A stretch of 64,000 nucleotides of DNA from Augochlora pura (Eukaryota; Arthropoda; Insecta; Hymenoptera; Halictidae), in assembly GCF_028453695.1 (NCBI RefSeq), contig NC_135781.1, forward strand, positions 25,915,640 through 25,979,639, given 5' to 3'. Below the pieces are notes generated by a model. That model saw only the letters and a list, made by a program, of their open reading frames with translations, ran no database searches and was not told the DNA's origin. Positions 1 through 13,300 of the stretch are shown here, one piece after another (position 1 is the stretch's first letter; every line of letters begins with the position of its first letter). The position numbers and the translations under genes are program-made.

Positions 1-110
1 TTTTTTCCCCGGAGACAGGGCAATGTGCAAAAGAAAATAAATGGATATAAATCGTTGAATAAATATTGAAATACTGTATATTTTTCCGCGTAGCTGTAAC
101 TCTAGTTGTA
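1..110. other. AT-rich left edge, no gene seen
   Basis: It contains two plus-strand AATAAA hexamers (about 38 and 58), which could be the tail of a plus-strand gene lying outside the window. Nothing else is visible. Confidence 0.3.
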
Positions 111-115
111 CTCGC

Positions 116-126
116 AATATGGCGGC
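116..126 (+). promoter_or_regulatory. YY1/Pho-like element AATATGGCGGC
   Basis: This matches the AAnATGGCGGC core often found just downstream of transcription starts in animal housekeeping genes. It lies about 210 bases before the candidate ATG at 330. The ATG inside the motif opens only nine codons. Single motif, inference only. Confidence 0.35.
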
Positions 127-276
127 CGTCGGAAGTTCGAAACACTAACTGTCTTCATCGTACTTGGAAGAAAAATAATTCCTAGCATTTTGAAGATAAT
201 GTGGAAATTTATAAATTGAATGAATAAATATTGATATCTTTAATTTAATGGGTATTGAAATAAATATTATTTTCAG

Positions 277-378
277 TCGGAAAGTATGAAGATAATTAGT
301 ATAGGCTACTCTGACAGGAAAAAATTAAAATGGCTGACGAAACCGTTCAAGTCACTGAAGAAAAAAGTCTTTTTATCG
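277..378 (+). CDS. Candidate 5' coding exon of an unidentified plus-strand gene (ATG at 330)
   Basis: An acceptor-like TTATTATTTTCAG ends at 276. The exon has a good start context (AAAATGG) and reads MADETVQVTEEKSLFI before a donor TCG|GTAAAAT at 379-380 (phase 1). Read through, the frame stops soon after. Upstream at 116-126 is AATATGGCGGC, a YY1/Pho-type promoter element, consistent with a nearby transcription start. I do not recognise the protein and see no following exon in the window. If real, the gene would start head-on into the 3' end of tou and overlap it antisense. Confidence 0.3.
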
Positions 379-537
379 GTAAAATAAGTTTCCTATAGCG
401 CATAATCTTCAAAACAAAGTTCATTTCGTAATTCTCTTTAAGCAGAATTTTACTGTTGTATGAAATGAATGAAAAATCAATAAAAAAATTAAGGAAATTA
501 AAACATTATCTTGATGCGCGTCGAGCGACTCAAATAA

Positions 538-590
538 CTCACAGAAAAAAGATTTCACTGTACAGATACACGCTTCGCTTACACTTTATT
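538..590 (-). terminator. Candidate tou poly(A) signal and downstream element
   Basis: On the minus strand AATAAA lies at 590-585 and a T-rich TTTTTTCTGTGAG stretch at 550-538, the spacing expected for a cleavage/polyadenylation site (cleavage near 560-570). It is the last such pair before the plus-strand promoter-like block at 110-380. It was read from motif only. Confidence 0.45.
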
Positions 591-2829
591 AATTCATTTG
601 CAATACATTAATTAAGTCTGTTTAAATAGCATCGAGGCTACCTAACGTACGCCTTCGTTTTATACTATAGACAATCATCTAGCTTAAACACACACGCATA
701 CGCACGCACTCTCTCTCTCTCCTTCTGTCTTTCGACAGGCTTTCTTTCGTTCTGCTGTTTTCACACGTTCTTTCGTTCGTTCTCTCGTGCCCTCTCTTGT
801 TCTCTATCTCTCGCTCTCTCGTTCTCTCGTTCTTATCTCATTTACGCGTAATTTTCTCCATTTCTCTTTAATTCTGTTCCATTATCGATATCATTTATCG
901 TTATTGTTATTACCATTGTCATTATCATTATATCATATAATATACCATAAGATCGACGTTAAAAACTAAAATTCGTATAAAAAGCGTCGTTATTCATACT
1001 AACAATGTAACTGTACTATTTAAATAATAATTGAACCTTAAAAAATTATTTGTTCTTGTTGGTGGTGGTGGTAGTAGTGGTGGTGTGTCTGAATGTATGA
1101 AGATGTCTAATGCATCGGCTATAATACGAGGGTGCAAGGCGTGCATAAAGTGACGTACACATTTTTCACGCGTACTCTCTCTTTCTCTCACTCTCTTTCT
1201 CTCCTCTCGATTTTCATGTTTTAATCGGACGTGGGACCCGAAGAACATCCGGTGAGATCGCGAAATGCCCCGATGTCGCGCTTCGAAATCATAGATCAAC
1301 CTAAACATCGTTATGTTCTAATCGATTCTCCTGGGAGAAAACAATGCGTTTGTTCGATGATTCGCAAAACTGCAATCAACAAAATGGAGAAAGAACGAAA
1401 CGTCCGTCGATAATCGTTCGCAAATGAACGTCGCGATGACATTATGTAATAGAAGCGCGTTTTACTCGTTACGATCTCACCGGGCTCGATCGTTCCACGG
1501 TCGCACACACCTGGACAAAGTGCATTCGTTGCACCGGATCCAGCGCACCCTGCAGCGTTCTTAAATCGTCGTTTTATCTCGTAATCGTTTCACGCGGCAT
1601 TTTTTTTAATAATCTAGCTAATACTTTTACATACTACGAATGTTTAGCACAATCACTACGGCCGAACCACTTCTCTCGATTTCCTCATTCTCGCTATCTT
1701 CCGCTCTCGCTCTTTCTCTCTCTCTCTTTCACTCTCGCTCCGGATCTCTGTAATCTTCGTTATTATATGTATAACTATCCGCTATTACGAGCAATAATGT
1801 ACATCAATTACATAAAAAACAAGATATCATCGTTAACGGTTCTTAGTCGATCGTCTGTTGTCGCGCGATGGTCACACTTACACAGGAAGGTACCGCGGGT
1901 TATTAGAGACCCCCCCCATGAAATTACTACCGACACCATCATCGTCGTGTTTTCCATGCTCAGCCCGTGTCTCATACAAACACCCCGACGCACGATACAT
2001 TACATTCCCCGGGTTGTTTAAAAATCTCGTCTGCCTAATCTCGTCCGTCGCCTGCGTGGGTACACTGCGCGAAATTTACGTCACTATAGCCCTAGTCGAT
2101 AAACTCGAACGTCGTCGCTTGTTTCCATTAAAAAAATCTCTCGCACTACGGGAACAATAGAATTCTCTTTTTTAAATCTCTTATTCGTTTACGTCGACAA
2201 CGGTGTGCTCTCCTCCCGCGATTGAGAACCGGATAAAATCGGCAATGCTCTCGGATAAAATCGGTCTCGGTTAAAAAACCACCATCGTTAAAAGCGATCG
2301 GCATTCAACGGCCCGACGAGCGCCAATCGAACCCCCTCGAATAGTATTGCTTTGTCTTAACGCGGAGAGAATCGGTTTTCGTTGAAGTGTTTTTCGCGAT
2401 CGTTGAAGACAACGAAAAGCTGCTACACTATTTTCCCGTGGAATTTTCACGCTCTAGTAGTCTACGGATTCGTTCTCGTTTAATGAACAGGAGGCTTCTC
2501 CTCCTCTCTCTTCTTCTTATTCTTCTTCTTCATTTATTTTCGGCAGTGAATTGAATAAAAACAATGACTCGGGACAACGTACCCATTCGAACTTTGCAGT
2601 GTACGTTCAATGATCACGGCGAACGTGAATTTCGCGAGAACGTTCGAATCCGTCGTCTGTTTCTCGTTTTCATTCCGCTAAGTTGCAGCGAATCGTCACG
2701 TCCCATTATTATCATTTTCAACCGTGACTCTAGTATACGAGAAAGCGAATCGAACGAAAGCAAATTATAAAATCGTATGAAAGATCTCCGTGGAATGGCA
2801 TTTGAAATATCGGTCCTCGATCGACAAAG

Positions 2830-2955
2830 ACTGACTTGACTGACTTGACTGACTGACTGCTTACTGACTGACTGACTGACTTGACTGACTGACTGACTGA
2901 CTGCTGACTGACTGCTGACTGACTGATTGACTGACTGACTGACTGACTGACTCGG
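2830..2955. repeat. CTGA/TGAC tetranucleotide microsatellite
   Basis: This is an imperfect tandem run of the unit TGAC/CTGA, broken by occasional single-base insertions, with the form TGACTGACTTGACTGACTGA. It lies in the presumed tou 3' UTR and explains the Ser-Gln-Val repeats of the minus-strand frame over it. Confidence 0.9.
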
Positions 2956-3986
2956 TCTCTATTGTATCTTGCTCTGTAGCATAAAATGTTACCCTTTTGT
3001 CTCCGTGCTGATTCGATCGCGCGTGGGCAAACAGGTGTTTGAAACGTGTGGTGGTGAGTGTTGCAAAATGTATCCGTGTGACGTGACTATCTATATAGTA
3101 TACATGTACACTATATTCATTATTTATACATATATATATATAGAGATTTATATATATATTTATATACGTCTCTTCTCTGTATCTTTTCACATTCATTACT
3201 TTGCAAAATATTTCTTTTGCCGAAACCGGTCTCGGCACTAAGCCTGTATGATACAATTTGCGAATTACACAATTCTCTCTCGCGCGCTCTCTTTCTCTCT
3301 CTCTCTTTCTCTCTTTCTTTCTTTCTCTCCGTTTCTCTTTCGCTCACTTAGGCAAAAATTCTTAAACTCGGGTAAGTACAGTGACCATCGTCGTGTTTTC
3401 CATCCGACTCTTGGGCTTCAAATTTCTCTGGCTTCCGGCAGACGGAGGGTTTCCTCCGCGGACCGGAAGTCGCGAGTCCCTTAGCTCCGTAAAACGGTAT
3501 TCTACGGAATTTCTCGAGAGAGTCTCCTTCTCCGTGAAGCACCTCGGCTTCGAAAACGCTCCTAACTTGGATACGATCCCTAGCGCTTCGTTTAAATACA
3601 GAATTTTCGCTCGGCGGAAGCCGCACCTCGACGAGTTAGGAATTCGAACGGAGGAAAGGCTCCGCCCTCTGTCTTCCGTCCGTTCGCTACGGGAAGTTGC
3701 CAGCCGTTTAAGAAGGGATGCTTCGCCAATAAGGGAGGACTATTTTCTCGAGTATCGAACCTGTGGTAGTAAACGCGAGAAGCGCCGCCGACGCGTGCGT
3801 CGTTCACGCGTATTTTCGTAGGAGGAGGCGAGCGGGACGCGCGCGCGTTAACGACGAGCCCTCACAGAGTGTTCGCACGATTCGCACGGGGTCTCTCTAC
3901 GGTAGTCAGTGTCGTGGGGGTCTCGTGGAACGTTAGAGTCGGCCGCTAGAACGAGGCCGACCAGCGACACACGGCGATCAACGCGG

Positions 3987-4055
3987 GGGTGGTTGATTAG
4001 GTTGATTGGTTGATCGGTTGGTTGGTTGGTTGGTCGGTTGGTCGATTGCTCGCCT
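3987..4055. repeat. TTGG/TCGG tetranucleotide repeat
   Basis: This is a run of GGTTGATTGGTTGATCGGTT and TGGT units just 3' of the tou stop codon (minus sense, in the 3' UTR). Confidence 0.85.
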
Positions 4056-4197
4056 CTCAGTCTCAGTGTTTGACGACTTCCAGACGACGACGACGACGAT
4101 CTTCTCTCGTCGGAGGAGGAGGAACAGGGGGAGGGCTAGCCTTCTAGTAGTAGAAGTGGGCAAAACTGTTGCAGGTGTTGCGAGATCGAACCGAGCC

Positions 4198-4375
4198 TCA
4201 GCTATGTGTTTGTGGATGCGGAGGTGGCGCGCCGGTAATCTCGGTCCAGCGCATTTCGAAGAAACTGCGCATCCCGTGTCCCGCCTTGCCCACGGGACTG
4301 TCGTCCTCGTTGAATACCTCGCAGTTGATGAACATCTGTCTGACATCGGCGCAAAACTCATCGCGAGACTTGTAC
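4198..4375 (-). CDS. tou: tou exon 24: second half of bromodomain and stop
   Basis: The acceptor GATACAG|G completes Val and gives VYKSRDEFCADVRQMFINCE then VFNEDDSPVGKAGHGMRSFF EMRW and TEITGAPPPHPQTHS, stop TGA (4200-4198). The helix ending NCEVFNEDD holds the conserved acetyl-lysine-contacting Asn (N2028). The short Pro/His tail after the domain is the true C-terminus. The frame is confirmed by the VGKAGHxMRxFFExRW match to BAZ2 proteins. Confidence 0.95.
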
Positions 4376-7300
4376 CTGTATCGAGAAGCACTCGTTGGAA
4401 CATGTTTGTCGGATTTTGGTCCGTTTTTTTACGTTTTTTTTTTTATTTTGTAGATCGAAGCTGACTGACGGGATTCAAGTTAGAGAGCTTGCTAGATATC
4501 TTAGAGATGGGTGGTATGTGTGTGTTTTTTTGGTCTTATTTATAAATGGACTTTTTGCTTTTTTTAGATTTTTTTTAGTAAGAAGTTTGTTTTTTTTTTT
4601 TTTTAGTTAACTAGGGTAGTAGTCGTTGGTACGCGTGCAACTTACACGGAGTCCTGCAATTTCTTCTTGATCGTACTGAGATCCATGGGCGTTTTAATGA
4701 TTTTCTTGTAGGTCGGGAACTGTTTGGTGTTCACCGGCAAAAGGAACGGCCAGGCCTCGTCCTGTTGCTCCAACTGTTCGAGTAGCACCTTACACGGAGC
4801 CAACTCTCGTTGCTGTTTCTTCGTGAGCGTCCTATTGTTCCCCTCCTTCCGTGGCGACGCGGTAGGGGTTGCCGGTTCCGATGAACTGACGTCCTCTACG
4901 TGCGTGTTCGATGCCGTTGACGGCGTTGGACTGCGACGCAAAACAACAGAGAAATTATTTGCACCGTGTAGCTTAGCTTTCTCTTTCGCAGGAGGTTTTT
5001 TGTTTGTTTGTTTATCCGTTTTTTTTCGATTCACAAAAGCTTCTGGACGAATGCGCTAAGACTCGAGCGTGTTTTACGTTTGTTTTTTATACTTTTTTTT
5101 TTGGTTTTTACTTTTTTGTTTTTTGTTACACTTTTACTTTCTATATATGTACTTTTTGTCCGTTTGAGACGGGTACGTTGTTCTCGATGGAGTAGTTATC
5201 TCGTCTCTTTGACTCTTTCGTCTCTCGTCTCTACTGTTTTATTTTGTCTCGCCATGTTTTTTTTTTATTTATTTATTTATTTATATATTTAGGTTTTTTT
5301 TCTATTCCGCCTCTCGCACACTTCTCGCCGTTCGTCCCCTAGTCATTTTCGAGCAACTCATAGAAGCCGAAGGCCAGCTCTACACCGTTACGACGAATTT
5401 CTCTGAGAAACTACCCATCCCATAGTCCGATGATCGTTAAGCAACACGCTGCACGAGGGGTACAGGGTGTCCCTACGAAGGGACCTGACACACGAGATAT
5501 AGTTCTAGTTCACAGGGCGCGTCAGTGGAAACGACGGGGGGAAAAGCCTAGTTCTCTATTATATCGGTGATGTGTCTCTCACACACACTCTCTCTCTCTT
5601 TTTACGTAGAAGCGTTATTACAGCTAACACCTGTCGTGGAACACCCTGTATACGGTATATAAATACTTCCATACAACAACAATTTTTCTCTTCGACGAGT
5701 GTACGACACGAGCCGAGGATATATCTATATATGCATATATACATAAAATTATATAGAAGTCGGTAGAATCGCATATATATATATAGTGTGTGTTTACGTG
5801 TGTATACGTTCGTTCGTTTCGAAACCGTTTTTCTCTAACTGTACTCTTTATTCGTACTCGATACGATTGAAATGATTTAAGTTCACCATTGTTCGTTTGT
5901 CGGGTATTCTACTTGGTATATCGTGAGGGTTTCAAGCCTGGTATCAGCTCTGTGTTTTGTGTGTGTCTGTGTGTGTTCTGTTCCGTCTACTTGTACATTC
6001 GTAATGAAACAACGTTGTCAAGCCAGCGAGTCGACAATGTTTGTTTGGTTTTAACGTAATCACCTAGCTGGTGGATGATCTGAACTTTCACTTTCTCTGG
6101 TGCCTCCCCCTTTGGTATGACTCCTTCGACTACTATTCCTCTTCTTTGGTTGTTTACTGTGGCAATTTGAACAATACCATTTTCCCCTTGGCATCTGAAA
6201 CCATAATATAGCGTCAGCCAATGGACTCCCGTACGCGTTTCACACGATAATCCTACGTAGGATAAAATTGGAATAATTTACGACTGGTTTCGGTAAACAT
6301 GCAATAAATGTCACTCACTTTTGGCATAACAGGATTGTGACAGTCGGTATGATAAGCGCGTGGGCAGAGTTCGCACAGCACTAAGTTTTTACCAACCCTC
6401 TTCCCGCACACCAAACAGTTTCGTTCGCCTGTAGCTTTGTTCATGCACTCGTGACAATACCTGAAAACGATTAAAGCGATCTATCAGTGTGGACAAGATG
6501 GGGTTGGTTAAGTCACAAGGGAAATAAAAGTACATTTGATAAGATAAAATAGCAATTTATTTGGTTTCGTCGAATTTCGAATCGGGCGATACTCACCAGT
6601 CACCATCAGGAATGTTTTCCATTTTTGGACGGAAGCAGTAAGTATGGTAGCCACGGTCACAGCCATCGCACAGTAGCAACTTGTCCTCGTTGTCTCCGCT
6701 GTGACAGAACTGGCAGTTCTGTAACAGAAAAGAAAGCTCTCGCAGTTTAGTATATAGCATGGCATACGATGTCTCTATGTGAAACGAAAGTGTGACGTTC
6801 GAAATGTTTAAGCGCCGTTGGTAAAGCGTTCAAAAGAACAAAAATATTACATCGATGCAATAAATGTTAATGTAAAGGAAAAAAGGATCATTCACCGAGG
6901 CACAATTAAAATGGGATATAAGCTGATGTTCAAATGTATCCGGTTAACAAATAACTAATGCTAATGCTGTATATTTACATCTCCATCGTGCAATTCGATC
7001 CCTGGTTACCTTGTGAAAATCAAATCGGATACTTCGAACAAAACGAAAAATCGATTCGATATGCATTTCGTTTGGAACAACAGGAGTAACAGGTGTAATA
7101 AATAAACAACGAAATCAGATACTCTGCGGAAGGAAAAATACGAAGCGTTAAAGGAAAATATTACTAGATGAATAAAGCGGCATATTCCTTGGCATGCTAC
7201 CGTTACGTTAGACTCTGACCACCATCCGATGCATTTTAACGCATCATATCTGTTCGTAATCGCCGGAGCATTATCAACACACGATTTATCGCACGCTTGT

Positions 7301-10300
7301 ATTCCCATTGATCAAAGTTGAACGGAACAAACGATAATATAACAGCTGCCGCATCGATCACACCCGCAAATAGATTGGCGATAGACCTTTTTTCATTCGA
7401 AACGTACATAATATATGTATATATATATAATATAATATAATATAATAAAGAAGTGCCACGCGAAGAGCATTTCGTTTAATATGAACAACACAACGAGCCT
7501 TCAAGTGAGCCCCTGTAGAGAACCAACAGTCAAAATTAAAACCGATATGCTCCCTGTGGTTCACTGTGTGCGGGACGGGCGATAGTTTTACGCAAGGAGA
7601 TAAAGGATAGCTTGGTTAGTAAGTTAGTGCGAATACCCACAGAGGCCTGAGAAGTAGTCAATAGCTGATTGTACTGATTGGTAGCTTTGAGTGAGACGCA
7701 GCGGTTTCGTAGCTTGACGCAGACCGAGTTTCTAGCTGGTGTTAGACTCACAGCCTTCATGATGCTCTTGTCCCAGGCGATGCTGGCCTCCAACATGTAT
7801 AGCGCCATGGCGAGCTGAGCCGACGTGTGTGCTCGTGCCGTTGCATCGCGCCAGTTGTTCAATCCCCGAGGCGTTGTCTCCTCTTGGGGTACCGGGGTCT
7901 GACTGTTCTGATCCGAGTTATTCGAGCTTGCATTCGCGGCTGCTGCTTGTTCCGCCTTCAGGGCTGCCAGGTTTGGATCTCCGGTGCTAGAACATCATAG
8001 GTCATTCGAAATCTCACCCTCGACTCAAGGCACTTCGCGATCACAGTGCCGCGTTCGATGGCAATTCTCCTTACCAGACTCCCAACGGCGGCTTCAGGTA
8101 TCTCCTCTCAATCGCTGCCTCCAAGGAGAGTAACCTCTGCCGCGCCTGCTCGACGGCGCTGATCTTCTCCATCTCGTTCAGCTTCTCGATCTCTTCGGCC
8201 TCCTCGGTGCCCGCCCGCGGAGGGAGCTTCCAGCCTTTGACCTGCATGCTGGCGTTCGCAACCTTGTCCTCGAGTGCCTCGACCTGCTCCAAGAGCTGTG
8301 CGTCCACGCGCAACGCGACTTGCTCGCTCCAAACCTCCGGGTTGTCCGGCTTCGGGATCGGTGTGTCGGGTTCGTCGGGTGTCGCCTGAAGCTCGGTAGC
8401 GGTCAGATTGCCGGGGTCCACGTTGATCCTGCCTGTTACGGCCAGGAAGGACTCCATCGTGGCCCACGTTGTGCGCTTCAGCTCCTTCTCGCGCACCCCG
8501 CGCGAATGGAGATGCTCCAGAAGCTCTTGAAACGTGTCGACGTCCGTTATTCTCCACCAGCCGTACCGTAGATCTAAACATTGATTTGATGCAGTTGTTA
8601 GTTCGGTTGTTCCATTAGCTTTGATAAGTTAGTTCAGCTAAAAAATGTAGGGAGTTCTACCTTTCGGTACAGGCTTGGCTTCTCCAGGAGGCGGCAGGCC
8701 GTGCACCTTCAGGTACTCGAGCTGCACCGCTTCGTCTTGGGTCAGAATCAAAGGTGCCGGACTGTCGCACCTGTCGTAGTTGGGACTAGCCGGGGGTGGG
8801 AATACTGGTATTCTGAGTTCAGTCGGTTCGGCTATCCCGAAGATCTGTTTGGTGCTAGGTCCGGGTGTGTCGCAAGTCTCGCGTGGCAGAATGGAAAACC
8901 AGCTGGGCTCGTTGCTGTTGCCTGCGATTCGAAATAAAAGCAATATTAACAGATCCATAGCCGGGGTAACAATTGAACTAATAAAAATTAAATAGATTTA
9001 TAGTTTTATAGAAAAATATTATAACTTAGATTAAGTCAATTTGGTATTAAATATCAAGTATGAAGAAGCATGAAATAAAAAGAAATTTGTAAGCTGAAAG
9101 CCATCCTGAGTAAAAATAACACTAGTATTATATAAAATGAATAAATAAACATATTAAAGCATTTGTAGCAATCAGCCCGATTTAAAAGAAATGAGATGGG
9201 GTCTTACTTGAAATGAAAGTGCCATTGAGCTCCTTGCCGTTATGAAGATTGTTCACATGATTGAACTTGTCGCCATTGGGAATAGTCTCGACGATCTTAT
9301 CCTCCATCACTTTCACGGGCTTCATGTCCTCGTCCATATCCTCGTGCTCCTTCTTAGGATCCTCGACTATGACGTCCACATCCATGTTAACCACCTCGGT
9401 CTCCTGCTTGATCTCCTCGGACGTGACGTTGGTTTTCGCGTCGCTCATGCCGTCGACTTCGTGCTTCCTCTCCTCCTTGATACTCGTAAAGTTCTCCGTG
9501 CCGCAATTCTGCACATGTTCCTTCTTGCAGTTGACGTCGTCCATCTCCGACTTCGTCTTCTCCAACTGCGGCTTGACGTCCTCCTCTTGTTCGTTCGAGT
9601 TGTATTTCTTCTCCTCCTTGACGTCGTTCGGCGCCTCGTTTTCCCGATTCTCGGAGTTCCCTTTGGTATCTTCCTGCTTCGCTTTGGGCTTCTCCTCGAT
9701 CGGCATGTTTTTGTACTTTTCATCCAATTCCGCCTGCAACTCCAAGGTCTCCGGCTCCGCGCTCTCCATGGCCTCGACGAAGATTCCGCCGGCGCACGCG
9801 AGCTCCCAGTATCTTCTCCAGTACCTGTCCTGGCCGAATATGTGCGCGCGGAGCTGCTTCGAAGAGCTGTTCAGCTTCTGCAGCTGCTCCTCCGACTGCT
9901 TCAGCAGCTTGTCCAACTTCTTGCCGAGTTCCTCGCCGGATAAATTCTTGTCCTCCTCCTTGAACGACCAAGGGGTCAGTAGTACAGAGTCTGGAAAATT
10001 AATATCTCGAAGACTTACCTCTTCAGGCTGAGTCCCCTCGCTCTCGTTCTCCGACATGTCCTCGACTTCGTCCTCGTGATGACTCTCGTCGGGGGTGGGC
10101 GTCGTTCCCACTGCCGTCGACGTCGAGTTCCCTTCCTCGTCGACCTCCTTCTTCTCTATGGTGATCGTGTCCCCTGTCTTGTTCACGATCACGCCAACCG
10201 CCTCCATCCGTACCTTTCGGCTATGCAGTTGTCTCAGCCTGTGGACAAAGACGAAACGTTTAGCGTTCACAAAGAACCTAACTAGGTCTATTTGGTCCTG

Positions 10301-13300
10301 TCGTTGCTAGGGATAGAATCAAGTTCAATATATATTCACACAACCAAGTCAATTTCGATAACCAAGTTACGCAAGTAGTAACGTCTCAATAATTAGACTC
10401 GAAACCTATACATTCTATACAAATAGATATCGAATCCTAGGATGAGTATTTTCAGGTTTCGTAAAGCCTTTTATAAGAAGTACTGGAGTATGCTTGCGCA
10501 ATATACTCGATATCGTTTCCAGACGTTGCACTCACTTTCTGATCTTAGTGTCCAGAACGAATCTCTCCTTCCTGAGCTGAGCGACGGTTTCCAAGCTCCC
10601 CTCAATCTGTCTGATCACAGCCTTGTTCTGCAGCAGCTCGTTGCATAGAAACGCGAGCATCTGCGCCTTGTGCGTCGGGTTCAGCGCCAGGAACGGCTTG
10701 TCCCTCAGTCTCTCGGACATTCTCCAGGTCTCGTTGTTGTGAAGATGCTCGTAGAACTGGGCGTTCTTGCCCGAACAGGTGGACGCGTAGTCGCCGCCGT
10801 TCTGGTGATGATCGGCGAACTTCTTGTCGCGTTCCCTCTCGAGGCAGACGCCGGTTAAAGCCTTCACCTCGCCGGTAGCGTTCGCGTACAAGTAAATCCG
10901 CAGCACCTCGCTGATGTTCGCGTGCGTTATGTCAGCCTGTCGCAGACTCTGGCCGAGGCCTGTGGTGTGTCTAGCTGGCTGGGGGATGCCGGGGTCTTCT
11001 ATGGCGCAGACCAGGAGGTGCGTCATCACCGACAGCATCTCCTCCTCGGCTTCCTCGTCGTTCAGCAACGCCAGCTGGAGACTCTTCAGGCTCGGTAGCG
11101 AGTCCATGTCTGGTGAGACAAGTTCTTTATTTCTGGGTCGAAGGGAAACGGTTAGACACGCGATTAAGTGCGAAAAGATTGCTCACCGAAACCCAAGGTT
11201 TCCCCGAAATTGTGCAGAAACTCGAACACCATCACGATGTCCGAGAAGGCTTGACCGGACAGCTTGAGTCCCGGCAGTCTCTTCAGCTCCGGCAACGCTC
11301 TATGATCTGAAACCAAGAGCAATTCATGATTCGTCAATATGATTTCCTTCTACTGTATAAAATGTCTACTAAGTCGAGAATATTCAACATAAGCTTGTTT
11401 GCTTTATTGCCTTTAAAATGGGTCAATCGTTTTCGAGAATGGATTACAAATATGGTCCTTTTATGTTTTTAATGTTTTATACACAAAGTTGCACACGGAT
11501 TGATCCATAATCCGAGCGTCACTCAGCTTTATCAACTTCAATGCTCCTCCTCGATTTGCTAAGACAGCACTGCCTTTTAGAACCTCCTTCTGTTCATCGA
11601 GATTTAGTGCGATTGACCCTTTTTACAGGACACTTGAATGTATTAATGAAACTAGCAATAATTTTGTGATCTTCGCTGTCAGTATCACAGAATTTAGATC
11701 GAGTTTAAATAAGCTGTTCATCTAGAACGTTGAGATCCACGTGGGGATTCTTGGCACTAAGCTCCCACGTGGGTATATACTCTTTACTATATTGTGAATA
11801 TAGCGAGTATTCTCAGTTCTAGTTTTTCACGTGGGTAACCCCCTGATAATGTTAATATCAGTATTATTAATATTATTATGAATATTATTATCATTGATTT
11901 TTATTCTTTAACCTAAACCCCGGTGAACTCGAACGACTCGGTGTAAGCACGTACCTGTCAGCTCCATGTCTTCGACAGGTTTCCTGATCTGTTCGATCAG
12001 CTCCATCTCCATCTTCCTCTGCTCGGCGCGCTTCTCTTTCGACGCTATTCTCTCAGCCCTCGCCTCGAGACGCTTCTTCTCTCTCTCCTCCATCTTCCGG
12101 CGGTTCTCCAACGCCCGGACCAGAGCCATGTGCTGTCTCCTTCTCTCTCTTTCCTACGGTACACCCAGTGAAAGGAAATGAACGAGGCGAATACGCGAGC
12201 CGGGTTGCACGTCCATGCAGCATTGGCAAAAGAGGTCTCGTGACAACTCGTTCGAAAGCACAACTTTTGGCACGCACGGGCTACGCAAACTCTACAACCG
12301 TCCCAAATACTTCTCAGGAAGCTACGCATGACAGTGATCTATACACGGATGCAATGTAGTAGACTCGTCCGAGATCCGTTCGTCTCTCTTCTTTGGTCAG
12401 AAAGTCTCGTGCAAACTGTTTTTACCCAACCACACTCCACGATTATGTCGGCTGCTGCGATCATTACGAACCGGCGAACGGGTTACCGCCGCTTTTTTTT
12501 TCAGCGTCCGGCATGCACGATTCGAAACACTGTCTTGCAAATTTTTGCGAGGCTGTCACCCAAGTGGCAAAACTTGTTTCTTTAGTCAACGATGGAAGTA
12601 ATAAGTTAAAAAACCGCTTAAACTTTTATCTTCTCTTGCTGTACAGTGTAGACCGTTTATTGTGGGATGCTGTACCGTTTAAATCCTTTTACTCTTTTGT
12701 ATTCTTTATTGTTGAATAAAGAAATTGTCTTAGTCGAGAAATATGTATAAAATTAATTATGTCCGAAGACAATCTAAAGACAAAGGTGGTCCCACAGTAA
12801 ACAGCTTCACTACTCTACGAGCTTGTTACGCACTCTCAGTAGTTTATTTTAATTTTAATTGGATGTTATTTGATAAATAAAAAAATTATAAAAGTAAAAG
12901 ATAAGATCAATGAAGCTAGGAATGACCCACTGGGATGACAAGGCTCGTCGAACGATAGAAAAACTTTGTCCAAACTAGTTTGTGCGGCGAGATTTCGAAC
13001 GTTAATTACGTGAGACACTTTGATCGGTGTGAACGAAGCGAAATGAAACGCCTACGATGCATGTATGACTGGTCACGAACATGTATTGTCACCGCGGTTA
13101 CTGGTTAGCGAACGTGGATATCTCGAAAAGCTGATGTTAATGTGGCTGAAGCTGCTCGGGGAAGTCGCGCGGGCAACTTCCTTCGAATAATTATTATCAG
13201 TGCGAAATCCGATTGTGAGAATTATCGAATTGTACATTGTTAGAGCTTTGTCTGACCGAGCACTCGTGTGCTGCCGATTTGCGAAGCTGTCACCCTGTGT

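Larger units (their letters stand above)
565..4197 (-). other. tou: tou 3' UTR (approximate)
   Basis: No convincing coding exon follows the stop on the minus strand. The stretch holds low-complexity sequence: TTGG/TCGG tetranucleotides at about 3987-4055, a CTGA run at 2830-2955, CT-rich tracts (700-790, 1160-1210, 1700-1740, 3270-3350) and a TA-rich patch at 3120-3170. Short open frames in it are repeat-driven. The left limit is set by the poly(A) signal at 585-590. An internal AATAAA (2533-2538) could give a shorter form. Extent is inference. Confidence 0.55.

Noticed and set aside
2861..3256. Ser-Gln-Val repeat protein
   Set aside because: Translation of the CTGA microsatellite in the 3' UTR.
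8108..8581. Minus-strand Arg/Gly-rich 157-codon frame
   Set aside because: Alternate frame of exon 18; the real frame carries the conserved WW and ERRYLKPPLG motifs.
9991..10018. 28-nt intron ending at TTTTCCAG
   Set aside because: Too short for spliceosomal removal and would shift the frame; the 60-nt alternative is the plausible one.
9242..10031. Long plus-strand open frames (233 and 256 codons)
   Set aside because: They are the antisense of tou exon 16; its Glu/Lys/Asp codon bias leaves the opposite strand without stops, producing Leu/Val/Ser-rich frames.
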